The notes: generated from the letters alone by a model not told the origin. DNA of 64,000 nucleotides from Palsa-744 sp036498265 (GCA_036498265.1 DASYFT010000007.1:1-64000), one strand, 5' to 3'; positions 19,694 to 30,186 are shown, counted from the stretch's first letter. A program made the numbers and translations.

Positions 19694-20992
19694 ATGGCTC
19701 GGATACTGCTCGGCGTCAGCGGCGGCATCGCCGCCTACAAGGCGCTCGAGCTCGTCCGGCTGGCGACCGCCGCAGGACACGCGGTCCGGGTCATCCAGAC
19801 GCCGGCCAGCCGCCGCTTCGTCGGCGAGGCGTCGTTCGCGGCGCTCACGGGCGCCCCCGTGCTCGTGAGCGAGTTCGAGCGCGACCCCGCGAGAGGCGCG
19901 TTCCCCGACCAGGAGCCGCCCTCGCACGAGCCGCTGAGCCACCTGCGGCTCGTGGCCAACGCAGATCTCTACGTGATCGCGCCGGCCTCCGCCAACACGA
20001 TCGCGAAGCTCGCCGCAGGGCTCGCCGACAACCTGCTGAGCAGCTGCGCGCTGGCCGCCACCTGCCCCGTCCTCATCGCACCGGCGATGAACAACCACAT
20101 GTACGAGCACCCCGCCACACGCGCGAACCTCGAGCGGCTGCGCGAGCGCGGCGTGCGCGTGGTCGAGCCGGACGCCGGCCGGCTCGCCTCCGCGGGCGAG
20201 CAGGGGATCGGGCGCCTGCCGGACCCCGCTCGGCTGCTGGCCGCCTGCGAGGAGCTGCTCGGGGCCGGGGCGCCGGGCGCAAGGCCCGCAGAGGACGGGT
20301 CACAGACCGCCCAAGGCGACTGGCGGGGCGTCAGAGTGCTCGTCACCGCCGGCGGCACCCGCGAGCCGATCGACAGCGTGCGGTTCGTCGGGAACAGCTC
20401 CTCGGGTCGCATGGGCCTCGCCCTGGCCGGCGCCGCGCGCCGGCGCGGGGCGTCCGTGACGCTGGTCGCCGCCAACGTGGCGGTGCCGCGGCCCGACGGC
20501 GTGGAGTGCCGCGCGGTGGTCACCGCGGCAGAGCTCCAGGACGCCTGCCGCGAGGAGTTCCCGTCCTGCGACGTCCTGCTGATGGCAGCAGCCGTCGCCG
20601 ACTTCACGCCGGCCTCGCCCGCGCAGGGCAAGATCAAGAAGGCGGAGCGCGACCTGCTCGAGCTGGAGCTCCGCCCGACCGCCGATGTGCTCGCCGGCCT
20701 GTCGGCGGAGCGTCACGACGGCCAGACGCTCGTCGGCTTCGCCGCCGAGCACGGCGAGCAGGCGATCGAGCGGGCGCGCGGCAAGCTCCTGGCCAAGGGC
20801 CTCGACGCGATCGTCGTCAACGACATCTCGCGCGAGGACATCGGCTTCGACGTGGACGCCAACGAGGTCACGATCCTGGCCGCGCCCGGGCACGGCGCCG
20901 AGGTGGAGCGCTGGGACGTGCCGCGGGCTCCCAAGGCGCAGGTCGCCGAGGCGATCCTCGACGTAGTGGGGCACCTGCGCGACACCGGTTAA
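19694..20992 (+). CDS. coaBC: Bifunctional phosphopantothenoylcysteine decarboxylase / phosphopantothenate-cysteine ligase
   Basis: The protein carries two consecutive steps of coenzyme A synthesis. The N-terminal CoaC flavoprotein half (about 1-180) has GVSGGIAAYKALELVR, the substrate loop ASANTIAKLAAGLADNLLS and the PAMNNHMYEHPA clamp. The C-terminal CoaB half begins at VLVTAGGTREPIDSVRFVGNSSSGRMG and contains KIKK and VNDIS. The length (432) is normal. Its TAA stop forms the start of the TAAAAT -10 element of the next gene. Confidence 0.94.
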   Translation: MARILLGVSGGIAAYKALELVRLATAAGHAVRVIQTPASRRFVGEASFAALTGAPVLVSEFERDPARGAFPDQEPPSHEPLSHLRLVANADLYVIAPASANTIAKLAAGLADNLLSSCALAATCPVLIAPAMNNHMYEHPATRANLERLRERGVRVVEPDAGRLASAGEQGIGRLPDPARLLAACEELLGAGAPGARPAEDGSQTAQGDWRGVRVLVTAGGTREPIDSVRFVGNSSSGRMGLALAGAARRRGASVTLVAANVAVPRPDGVECRAVVTAAELQDACREEFPSCDVLLMAAAVADFTPASPAQGKIKKAERDLLELELRPTADVLAGLSAERHDGQTLVGFAAEHGEQAIERARGKLLAKGLDAIVVNDISREDIGFDVDANEVTILAAPGHGAEVERWDVPRAPKAQVAEAILDVVGHLRDTG

Positions 20993-20995
20993 AAT
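20990..20995 (+). promoter_or_regulatory. -10 element overlapping the coaBC stop codon
   Basis: TAAAAT, the best -10 match in the window, starts with the TAA stop of coaBC and lies 7 bases before the ATG at 21003. The TPR gene therefore looks leaderless and separately transcribed. Confidence 0.6.
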
Positions 20996-21002
20996 CGGCG
21001 CG

Positions 21003-21371
21003 ATGGAAAGCGTCTACGACCTGTATCAGAGGGGCTGCGACCTGCTCGCCCACGGCGACCACCAGGCCGCGATCGTGCCGCTCAGCAAAGCGCGCGACCT
21101 GGAGCCGGACAAGGCCTCGATCCGCGAGGCGCTCGGCCGGGCGCTCTTTCATGCGCGCCGCTACGAAGGCGCCGCGGAGGAGTTCCGCGCGGTCGCGGCG
21201 CGGACGCCCACCAACGACTACGCGCTCTTCTGCCTGGGGCGCGCGATGCAGCTGCTCGGCCGCCACCGCGAGGCCTGCAAGCCGCTCGCGCTGGCCTGCT
21301 CGCTGCGTCCCGAACGCGAGGACTACCGCCTCTATCGGGACCGCGCCCGCCGCAACGCAGAGCTCGCCTGA
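21003..21371 (+). CDS. Small TPR-repeat protein
   Basis: The 122-residue product consists of about three helix-turn-helix repeats of tetratricopeptide type (YDLYQRGCDLLAHGDHQAAIVPLSKARDLEPDKASIREALGRALFHARRYEGAAEEFRAVAARTPTNDYALFCLGRAMQLLGRHREA). TPR proteins bind partner proteins. No signal peptide or catalytic motif is visible. It lies just upstream of the rimP leader, and its partner is unknown. Confidence 0.85.
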   Translation: MESVYDLYQRGCDLLAHGDHQAAIVPLSKARDLEPDKASIREALGRALFHARRYEGAAEEFRAVAARTPTNDYALFCLGRAMQLLGRHREACKPLALACSLRPEREDYRLYRDRARRNAELA

Positions 21372-21397
21372 GCCTCTACGCGCCGCCGAGCCGATGC

Positions 21398-21403
21398 TAT
21401 GCT
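21398..21403 (+). promoter_or_regulatory. -10 element of the rimP-nusA-infB operon
   Basis: TATGCT would start RNA near 21410, giving a leader of about 84 bases before rimP. The leader holds the hairpin described in the next entry. Confidence 0.5.
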
Positions 21404-21453
21404 CGATCGAGAGCTTTCGTGCCGGCGCGCAGGCGTCGGCAGCAGTACCGAGA

Positions 21454-21476
21454 GTGGGCGCAGGCCCGCTTTTTTT
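21454..21476 (+). terminator. Intrinsic terminator-like hairpin in the rimP leader
   Basis: GTGGGC (21454-21459), loop GCAG and GCCCGC (21464-21469) form a 6-pair stem followed by seven T residues (21470-21476). It lies 4 bases before AAGGAG of rimP, inside the leader and not at a gene end. Similar GAGAGTGGG...CCCACTTTTT hairpins occur before rimP in other bacteria (rimP leader). Attenuation of the operon, perhaps by NusA, is the likely role. Confidence 0.7.
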
Positions 21477-21493
21477 GCGTAAGGAGTGACTTG

Positions 21494-21949
21494 ATGAGCG
21501 CGTTGCAGACAGACATAGAGAAGCGTCTGGCCCAGTCGGAGCCGGACGTCGAGGTGCTGCTCGCCGAGGTGGTCGGCGGCAGGTGCCTGCGCGTGTTCAT
21601 CGACCATCCCGACGGGGTCACCCTGGGTGTCTGCGAGCGGGTCACCATGCAGCTGGGCGACCTCCGCGAGCGCTACTCGCTCGAGGTGTCCTCGCCGGGC
21701 GCCGAGCGACCGCTGACCAAGCCCGCCCACTACCGCCGCTTCATCGGTCGCCGGGCGCGCGTCCGCACGCGCCATCCGCGCTCGTTGCGCGACGCGCGCG
21801 AGCAGCGCCTGCCCGCGGCGCGACCCGTCAGCAGCTTCACCGGCGAGCTGGTCGGCGCGTCCGAGGAGGAGATCACCCTCGCCGCCAACGGGGGCGTCAT
21901 CGCGATCCCCTACTCGGAGATCCGCCGTTCGAACCTGATCGAGGAGTAG
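21494..21949 (+). CDS. rimP: Ribosome maturation factor RimP
   Basis: RimP helps assemble the 30S subunit. The product (151 residues) shows the N-terminal VEVLLAEVVGGRCLRVFIDHPDGVTLGVCERVT segment, the YSLEVSSPGAERPLTKPAHYRRFIGR motif, and a C-terminal SH3-like part ending IPYSEIRRSNLI. Start ATG 21494 is set by AAGGAG at 21481-21486. It is the first gene of the rimP-nusA-ylxR-infB operon; the gap to nusA is 6 bases. Confidence 0.93.
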   Translation: MSALQTDIEKRLAQSEPDVEVLLAEVVGGRCLRVFIDHPDGVTLGVCERVTMQLGDLRERYSLEVSSPGAERPLTKPAHYRRFIGRRARVRTRHPRSLRDAREQRLPAARPVSSFTGELVGASEEEITLAANGGVIAIPYSEIRRSNLIEE

Positions 21950-21955
21950 GGAGCC

Positions 21956-23527
21956 ATGTCACGCGAAATCCTTGAAGCCATGCACGCGCTGGCCCGCGAG
22001 AAGGGGATCGAGCCCGAGAAGCTGATGATCGCCCTCGAGGACGCGCTGCTGTCCGCCTACAAGAAGCAGCCGGGCTCGGCCAAGTACGCGCGAGTGGAGA
22101 TGGATCGCGACACCGCGGACTTCCGCGTCATCGAACTGATCATCCCGGAGCGCCTGGAGGCGCACCTGATCGTCGAGACGATCGACGAGGAAACGACGAT
22201 CGATCCCGAGACCGGCGAGATGCGCGAACCGGAGGAACCGGAAATCGACCCGAAGAAGTTCGCCGAATACCGCGACCAGATCGACGAGCGCGACGTCACG
22301 CCCGACGACTTCGGCCGGATCGCCGCCCAGACCGCCAAGCAGGTGATCCTGCAACGCATCCGCGAGGCCGAGCGGGACATGATGTACGAGGAGTACCGCG
22401 ACCGCGTCGGCGAGCTGATCACCGGAATCGTGCAGCAGTCGGACTCGCGATACACGCTCGTGCAGCTGCGCGAACGTGTCGAGGCGCTGCTGCCCAAGTC
22501 CGAGCAGGTCGAGGGTGAGCGCTACGACCACTCGCAGCGGATCAAGGCCGTCATCAAGGAGGTCTCGCCCTCTACCAAGGGCCCCGCGATCATCGTCTCC
22601 CGGCGTGACCCCGAGCTGATCAAGAAGCTCTTCGAGCTCGAGGTCCCGGAGATCGCCGACGGCCTCGTGGAGATCGCCAACGTCGCCCGCGAGCCCGGCT
22701 ATCGCTCGAAGATCGCCGTCATCTCCCACACCGACGGCGTCGACCCCGTCGGTGCCTGCGTCGGCCCGCGGGGCTCGCGAGTGCGGATGGTCGTCTCCGA
22801 GCTGCGCGGCGAGAAGATCGACATCATCCCGTTCAACGACGAGCCCGCCCGCTTCGTGGCCAAGGCCCTCTCGCCGGCGCGTGTGCGCGAGGTGCTGGTC
22901 GACGACGAGGCCAAGCAGGCCACCGTGATCGTGCCGGACGATCAGCTCTCGCTGGCGATCGGCCGCGAGGGCCAGAACGCCCGGCTCGCCGCCCGCCTGA
23001 CCGGCTGGCGCGTCGACATCCGGTCCGAGACCGAGTTCGCGGCCGAGGAGGCCGAGCACGGCTACGAGGAGGAGGAGGTCACGGGGCGTTGCGCGGCGAT
23101 CCTCTCCAACGGCCGGCGCTGTCCCAACGCCGCCCTGCCCGGCTCGCGCTACTGCGGTCTGGAGACCCACCAGGCGCTCGCCAACATCGCCAGCGACAAC
23201 ATCGGCGACCTCAGCGCGGCGGGCTCGGAGACGCCGGCGGCCACCGAGACTGCACCAGCCGACAGCGCGCCCGCACCCGACGGCGCCGGCGAGTCCGCGG
23301 TCCCCGCCGAGCATCACCTCCGCGCCGAGCGGATCCTCGAAGAGGGGCCGTTGCCGGAGACCCCCGCGGCCGTGATCGCGCCGGACCCCGAGGAGGCCGG
23401 CGACGAAGCCGAACGCGAGCTCGCCGAGAAGCTCGAGGAGGAAGAGCTCGAGGATCCCGCCGCGCACCCGGAGGCGAGCGCGCCCGAGCAGGCGTCCGCC
23501 GACGCGGCCGAGGGGTCGGCGACATAG
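21956..23527 (+). CDS. nusA: Transcription termination/antitermination factor NusA with added Cys3His motif
   Basis: NusA binds RNA polymerase and controls pausing, termination and antitermination. The product (523 residues) has the N-terminal polymerase-binding domain, an S1 domain (about 130-200), and KH1 and KH2 (GACVGPRGSRVRMVVSEL near 264 and LAIGREGQNARLAARLTGW near 335). After KH2 comes C379-x9-C389-x10-C400-x4-H405 (GRCAAILSNGRRC...GSRYCGLETH), a compact zinc-binding-like motif not part of standard NusA. An acidic Ala/Pro/Glu tail of about 110 residues follows. Confidence 0.95.
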   Translation: MSREILEAMHALAREKGIEPEKLMIALEDALLSAYKKQPGSAKYARVEMDRDTADFRVIELIIPERLEAHLIVETIDEETTIDPETGEMREPEEPEIDPKKFAEYRDQIDERDVTPDDFGRIAAQTAKQVILQRIREAERDMMYEEYRDRVGELITGIVQQSDSRYTLVQLRERVEALLPKSEQVEGERYDHSQRIKAVIKEVSPSTKGPAIIVSRRDPELIKKLFELEVPEIADGLVEIANVAREPGYRSKIAVISHTDGVDPVGACVGPRGSRVRMVVSELRGEKIDIIPFNDEPARFVAKALSPARVREVLVDDEAKQATVIVPDDQLSLAIGREGQNARLAARLTGWRVDIRSETEFAAEEAEHGYEEEEVTGRCAAILSNGRRCPNAALPGSRYCGLETHQALANIASDNIGDLSAAGSETPAATETAPADSAPAPDGAGESAVPAEHHLRAERILEEGPLPETPAAVIAPDPEEAGDEAERELAEKLEEEELEDPAAHPEASAPEQASADAAEGSAT

Positions 23528-23861
23528 CGGCCCGGGCAAGCGCGACCAAGAACGCAACGGCGGCCACGGAGAGGCCGCTAGGGCCACAGCGCAGCTGCGT
23601 CGGCTGCGGGCGCCGGACGGGCAAGAACGAGCTGATCAGGCTCACCGCGCAACCGGGCGAGCGCGGGGGGCACGGGGCACGCCTCGCGGTTCTCGACGGC
23701 GAGGGACGCCTCGGCGGCCGCGGTGCCTACCTCTGCCGCGCGGGCGACGGCGAGCGGGCGCGGTCTCAGTGCCTGCATGACGCGATCCGCCGCGGCAGCG
23801 TGGCGCGCACGCTGCGCGCCGCCGTGACGGTCGACCCCAAGCTCGTAGAATCGGTGAGCCG

Positions 23862-23865
<4 letters not shown>
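23524..23865 (+). CDS. ylxR: YlxR-family RNA-binding protein, start codon uncertain
   Basis: The YlxR fold is clear: RSCVGCGRRTGKNELIRLTA, then GRLGGRGAYLCRAGD and the C-terminal ALRG-type helix SVARTLRAAVTVD. It is a small nucleoid/RNA-associated protein normally encoded between nusA and infB, as here. The frame from before the nusA stop to the first Cys motif contains no ATG, GTG, TTG or CTG. I provisionally start at ATA 23524, which overlaps the nusA stop as ATAG; ACG codons at 23557 or 23566 are alternatives, the second just ahead of GGAGAGG. The protein ends in an ATGA overlap with infB. Confidence 0.8.
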
Positions 23866-26291
<2,426 letters not shown>

Positions 26292-26410
26292 GCACCGGCG
26301 TCGCCGGGGCAGCCCGTGTCGCATATCGGTGGACGGGCATCGCGCGCCTGCGCTCCGGGGACTGCAAGCCGGCCGTCGCCGTTGGCGCTCGGTCCCGACG
26401 GAGGCGTAGG

Positions 26411-26776
26411 ATGAGCGGCGGGGGACGTATGCGTCGTGTCGACGAGGCGATTCGCCAGGTCATCGGCGATGCGGTGACAGCAGAACTGAAGGACCCTCGT
26501 GTTGGATTCGTGACCGTGACCGACGTGAAGACCAGCCCCGATCTACGCCATGCCCGCGTCTATGTGAGCGTCCTCGGCGAGGGGGGAGCGCCCTCCGAGC
26601 CCGAGCGGCGCGAGGCCAGCCTCGCCGGCCTGCGCAGCGCGCACGGCTTCCTGCAGGGCCGCGTCGCCGGCGAGCTGCGCCTCAAGCGCACACCGGCGCT
26701 CGAGTTCCGCTACGACGACACGACCGACAGGGCCATGCGCGTGGAGGCCCTGCTCGAGGAGGACGAGCGCCCGTGA
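26411..26776 (+). CDS. rbfA: Ribosome-binding factor A
   Basis: RbfA matures the 16S 5' end of the 30S subunit. The product (121 residues) has RRVDEAIRQVIGDAVTAELKDPRVGFVTVTDVKTSPDLRHARVYVSVLG and the closing LRLKRTPALEFRYDDTTDRAMRVEALL. Start ATG 26411 follows GGAGG (26400-26404) at normal distance. The frame stays open upstream to the infB stop, so a TTG at 26288 giving a 40-residue extension cannot be excluded. The last bases form a GTGA overlap with nrnA. Confidence 0.92.
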   Translation: MSGGGRMRRVDEAIRQVIGDAVTAELKDPRVGFVTVTDVKTSPDLRHARVYVSVLGEGGAPSEPERREASLAGLRSAHGFLQGRVAGELRLKRTPALEFRYDDTTDRAMRVEALLEEDERP

Positions 26777-27807
26777 GCGAGGACCGCAGCCTCGAGCTCA
26801 CACGCGAGCTGGTGCTGGAGCGCATCCGCGAGGACTCGCGGTTCGTCCTGGCCACCCACGAGAGCCCCGACGGCGATGCGCTGGGGTCGCTCGTCGGCCT
26901 GCACGGCCTGCTGAGCGCGCTCGGCAAGGACTCCGCCATGTTCATCGCGCCCGAGGACCTGCCCCTGCCGGACGAGTACAGCCTGTTCCCGCTCGAAGGG
27001 CTGATCCAGGCCCCGCCGGATGACATCCGCGAGCGCACCGTGGTGTTCCTGGACTGCGGCAACATCGACCGCAACTCGGCGAGCGTGCTGCGCGACGGCA
27101 GGCACCTGCTGAACATCGACCATCACCACGACAACACCCGCTTCGGCACCCTCGACTACGTCGTGCCGAGCGCCTCCTGCACGGCCGAGATCATCTGGGA
27201 GCTGATGGGAGGGCTCGGCGTGCGACCCTCGCCCGAGGTGGCCCAGGCGCTGTACATCGGGCTGATCACCGACACGGGGCGCTTCATGTACGAGAACACC
27301 TCGCCGCGCGCCCACGTGATGGCGGCCGAGCTGATCGAGGCCGGGGTCGACGTCTCGGCGGTCTACCGGCATCTCTACGAGGACCTGCCCCCGGGCAGGC
27401 TGGCGCTGCTGGCGATCGCGCTCGCGCAGGTTCAGCGCTTCGACTCCGGAGAGCTGACCCTGTCGGTGCTGAGCGCCGGCGACTACGAGCGCGCGGCCGC
27501 CGAGGAGAGCTACTCCGAGGGGATCATCGACCACCTCCGTGCGCTGCGCGGCACGAAGGTCGCGGCGCTCGTGCGCGAGCTGCAGAACGGCGAGCGAAAG
27601 GGCCAGCACAAAGTGTCGCTGCGGGCCACCGACGACGACATCGACGTGTCGGTCATCGCCCGCGCCCAGGGCGGCGGTGGACACCGCCGTGCCGCGGGCT
27701 TCTCGACGACGCTCGAGCTGGGCGAGCTGGTGAGCTTCTTGCGCGAGTCGATCGCCGCCCAGACGCAGGCGCCGGCCGACGGCCGCGCCGCGCCGACCCT
27801 CGCCTAG
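26773..27807 (+). CDS. nrnA: DHH/DHHA1 phosphoesterase, NrnA-type oligoribonuclease/pAp phosphatase
   Basis: NrnA-type enzymes degrade short RNA and 3'-phosphoadenosine 5'-phosphate. The product (344 residues) has the DHH-domain metal motifs ATHESPDGDALGS, FLDCGN and NIDHHHDN (DHH), with LITDTGRFMYENT, and the C-terminal DHHA1 motif AQGGGGHRRAAGF. It lies between rbfA and truB, the common order in Gram-positive genomes. Start GTG 26773. Confidence 0.9.
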   Translation: MSEDRSLELTRELVLERIREDSRFVLATHESPDGDALGSLVGLHGLLSALGKDSAMFIAPEDLPLPDEYSLFPLEGLIQAPPDDIRERTVVFLDCGNIDRNSASVLRDGRHLLNIDHHHDNTRFGTLDYVVPSASCTAEIIWELMGGLGVRPSPEVAQALYIGLITDTGRFMYENTSPRAHVMAAELIEAGVDVSAVYRHLYEDLPPGRLALLAIALAQVQRFDSGELTLSVLSAGDYERAAAEESYSEGIIDHLRALRGTKVAALVRELQNGERKGQHKVSLRATDDDIDVSVIARAQGGGGHRRAAGFSTTLELGELVSFLRESIAAQTQAPADGRAAPTLA

Positions 27808-27840
27808 CCGGCCGAGGGGCTCCTGAGGAGCGTGCCGCCG

Positions 27841-28527
27841 ATGGACGGGGTCCTGCTGATCGACAAGCCCGCGGGGATGAGCTCGCACGACGTCGTGGCG
27901 GCCGTGCGCAGGTCGCTGGGAGGCGTGCGCACCGGCCACGCCGGCACGCTCGACCCGTTCGCCACCGGGCTGCTGCTCGTGCTCCTCGGCAGGGCCACCA
28001 AGGCCCAGCGCGCGCTGATGGAGCTACCCAAGCGCTACGAGACGGTCGCCAGGCTGGGCGCGACCTCCAGCACGGGCGACACCGAGGGCGAGATCACCGA
28101 GACAGGCCTGGTGCCCGCCGAGCAGTCGCAGCTGCCGACGGGCGAGGTCCTCCAGCGCCCGCCGGCGTACTCGGCCGTCAAGATCGAAGGCGAGCGCGCC
28201 TACCGGCGGGCCAGGCGTGGCGAGCGCCTGGAGATGCCGCTGCGCACCGTCACCGTCCACCGCTTCGAGGAGCTGTGGAGGCGCGGCGGGACAGGCCCGG
28301 GAGAGGCGCCGACGGCGGCCTACGCCATCGAATGCGGCTCCGGCACCTACGTGCGCTCGCTGATCGCCGACCTCGGCGACGCCTTCTGCCTCGAGCTCAG
28401 GCGCACCGCGATCGGGCCGTTCGACGTCCGCGAGGCGGTCCCACCGCCGGCTCGCGGACGGGCGTGGAGCGATCCGCCGGTGATCGCGCTCGAGGCGGCA
28501 CTGGCGCTGCTGCCCAATAGTCTGTGA
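27841..28527 (+). CDS. truB: tRNA pseudouridine-55 synthase
   Basis: TruB makes pseudouridine 55 in the T loop of tRNA. The product (228 residues) has LLIDKPAGMSSHDVV, the catalytic segment GHAGTLDPFATGLLLV (Asp), the RPPAYSAVKIEGERAYRRAR segment and GTYVRSLIADLG. It is shorter than most TruB proteins: a helix before the RPPAYSA motif and the C-terminal PUA-like part are reduced. ATG 27841 is chosen because GAGGAG at 27825-27830 is too close to the GTG at 27832. Confidence 0.92.
   Translation: MDGVLLIDKPAGMSSHDVVAAVRRSLGGVRTGHAGTLDPFATGLLLVLLGRATKAQRALMELPKRYETVARLGATSSTGDTEGEITETGLVPAEQSQLPTGEVLQRPPAYSAVKIEGERAYRRARRGERLEMPLRTVTVHRFEELWRRGGTGPGEAPTAAYAIECGSGTYVRSLIADLGDAFCLELRRTAIGPFDVREAVPPPARGRAWSDPPVIALEAALALLPNSL
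28518..28523 (+). promoter_or_regulatory. -10 element for leaderless ribF
   Basis: TAGTCT ends 8 bases before the GTG at 28532 and overlaps the end of truB. No ribosome binding sequence stands before ribF. Confidence 0.5.
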
Positions 28528-28531
28528 GCCC

Positions 28532-29407
28532 GTGAAGGTCACCCGCCTGCCCGACATCGAGCGCGGACGCGAGCGCAGCGTGGCGGTGGGCACGTTCGAC
28601 GGCGTGCACCTCGGCCATCGCGAGGTCATAGCCGGCTCCGACAGCGTGCTGACGTTCGACCCCCACCCGGTCACCGTCGTCGCCCCGCAGCACACGCCCA
28701 AGCTGCTCACGACGTTCGAGCGCAAGGCCGATCTGATCGCGTCGCTCGGCGTGGAGGAGCTGATCGTGATCCCGTTCGACTCGGAGTTCGCGAGGCGCCC
28801 CGCGGGGCAGTTCATCGACGACGTGCTCGTCGGCGCGCTCGGGGCAACGCAGGTCTCGGTTGGCGAGAACTTCCGCTTTGGCCACAGGGCGCAGGGCGAC
28901 GCGCGGCTGCTGGCCGCTGACGAGCGGTTCGCCACGGTGGTCCACCCGCTGCTGGAAATCGACGGCGAAGTCGTCTCCTCGAGCCACATCCGTGGGCTGC
29001 TGCTGGCCGGCGACGTGGCGGAGGCGAACCGCATGCTGGGCGCGCCGTTCGAGGTCACCGGGGAGGTGACCCGAGGCGACGCGCGCGGGCGCCGGCTCGG
29101 GTTCCCGACCGCCAACATCGTGCCCGACGAGGCGCTTGCCTATCCCGGTCACGGCGTCTACGCATGCCTGGCCGACGGGCGGCCGGCGGCGGTGAGCATC
29201 GGCGTGCGCCCGACCTTCCAGACCGGGCGCGCGGAGCTCGTCGAGGCCTACCTGCTCGACTTCGACGGGGACCTCTACGGCCGGCGGCTGCGAGTGGAGT
29301 TCCTCGAGCGCCTGCGCGGTGAGCGCCGCTTCGAGGACCCCGAGGCGCTGGTCGAGCAGATGCATCGCGACGTCGAGCGCACGCGCGCGATCGCCCAGGC
29401 GGATTGA
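28532..29407 (+). CDS. ribF: Bifunctional riboflavin kinase / FAD synthetase
   Basis: The enzyme converts riboflavin to FMN and then FAD. The product (291 residues) has the adenylyltransferase motif VGTFDGVHLGHREVI near residue 19, SSSHIRGLLLAGDV, and the flavokinase part with GRRLGFPTANI and SIGVRPTF. About ten residues usually found between the HLGHR helix and the VLTFDPHP strand are missing, so the first helix after the nucleotide motif is very short. Start GTG 28532. Confidence 0.94.
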   Translation: MKVTRLPDIERGRERSVAVGTFDGVHLGHREVIAGSDSVLTFDPHPVTVVAPQHTPKLLTTFERKADLIASLGVEELIVIPFDSEFARRPAGQFIDDVLVGALGATQVSVGENFRFGHRAQGDARLLAADERFATVVHPLLEIDGEVVSSSHIRGLLLAGDVAEANRMLGAPFEVTGEVTRGDARGRRLGFPTANIVPDEALAYPGHGVYACLADGRPAAVSIGVRPTFQTGRAELVEAYLLDFDGDLYGRRLRVEFLERLRGERRFEDPEALVEQMHRDVERTRAIAQAD

Positions 29408-29430
29408 CGCCGACGGCCGTCTGCTACGGT
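29404..29430 (+). promoter_or_regulatory. Promoter for leaderless rpsO
   Basis: TTGACG (29404-29409, overlapping the ribF stop) and TACGGT (29425-29430) are 15 bases apart. The rpsO ATG at 29438 is 7 bases past the -10 hexamer. Confidence 0.55.
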
Positions 29431-29437
29431 GCCGCCT

Positions 29438-29710
29438 ATGGCCGCCATCACCAGCGAGCGCAAGCGCGAGATCGCCAGCAAGTTCGGCTCCAGCGAGAAG
29501 GACATGGGCTCCACCAAGGTGCAGATCGCGCTCCTCACCGAGCGCATCAATCACCTGACCGAGCACCTGCGGGCGCAGAGCAAAGACCACCACTCGCGCC
29601 GCGGGCTCCTCATGCTGGTGGGCCGCCGGCGCCGCTTTCTCGACTACCTGCAGAAGCGCGACCTCGAGGGCTACCGCGCCCTGATCAAAGAGCTGGGCCT
29701 GCGCAAGTAG
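29438..29710 (+). CDS. rpsO: 30S ribosomal protein S15
   Basis: S15 is an early 16S rRNA-binding protein of the 30S subunit. The product (90 residues) matches the family throughout: FGSSEKDMGSTKVQIALLTERINHLTEHL, KDHHSRRGLLMLVGRRRRFLDYLQKRD. ATG 29438 fits both the family N terminus and the promoter. It precedes pnp with a single small gene between them. Confidence 0.96.
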   Translation: MAAITSERKREIASKFGSSEKDMGSTKVQIALLTERINHLTEHLRAQSKDHHSRRGLLMLVGRRRRFLDYLQKRDLEGYRALIKELGLRK

Positions 29711-30174
29711 TGACGGTTCTCGCCCCGGGAACGCCGGCGCCGAGCTTCAAGCTCGCGCGTGCCGACGGGGGCAGCTTCACCGAGCAGGACCTGCGAGGGC
29801 GCACGAGCGTGCTGGTCTTCTATCCCTTCGCGTTCAGCCCCGTCTGCACGGATCAGCTGCAGCTTTATGAGAGTGTTGCCACCCGGCTCGCCGAGCGGGG
29901 AGACGCTCTCTACGGGGTCTCCTGTGACTCGACGTGGGCGCAGAGCGCCTTCCGTGAGAAGCTCGGCGTCAGCATCGAGCAGCTGTCGGACTTCGAGCCC
30001 AAGGGCGCCGTGTGCGCCGCTTTCGGCGTACTGCACGCGGGCGGCTTTCCCGAGCGAGCACTGGTGATCAGCGGCCCGGATGGCGTCGTGCGCTGGAGCC
30101 ACCAGGCCCCGTCGCCGGGCGATCTGCCGGGCCTCGAGCTGCTTCGAGAGGGCCTCTCCGCGTCCGAGCGCTGA
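29710..30174 (+). CDS. Peroxiredoxin (AhpE/Bcp-like thiol peroxidase)
   Basis: The enzyme reduces peroxides through a cysteine thiol. The product (154 residues) has the AhpC/TSA fold: GTPAPSFKLARADGGSFTEQDLRG, VLVFYPFAFSPVCTDQLQ with peroxidatic Cys46, then YGVSCDSTWAQSAFREKLGV and LSDFEPKGAVCAAFGVL. The segment around Cys46 resembles AhpE-type proteins. The start is GTG 29710, sharing one base with the rpsO stop. A redox enzyme between rpsO and pnp is unusual and shares the rpsO transcript. Confidence 0.88.
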   Translation: MTVLAPGTPAPSFKLARADGGSFTEQDLRGRTSVLVFYPFAFSPVCTDQLQLYESVATRLAERGDALYGVSCDSTWAQSAFREKLGVSIEQLSDFEPKGAVCAAFGVLHAGGFPERALVISGPDGVVRWSHQAPSPGDLPGLELLREGLSASER

Positions 30175-30186
30175 TGGGCCGTCCGC

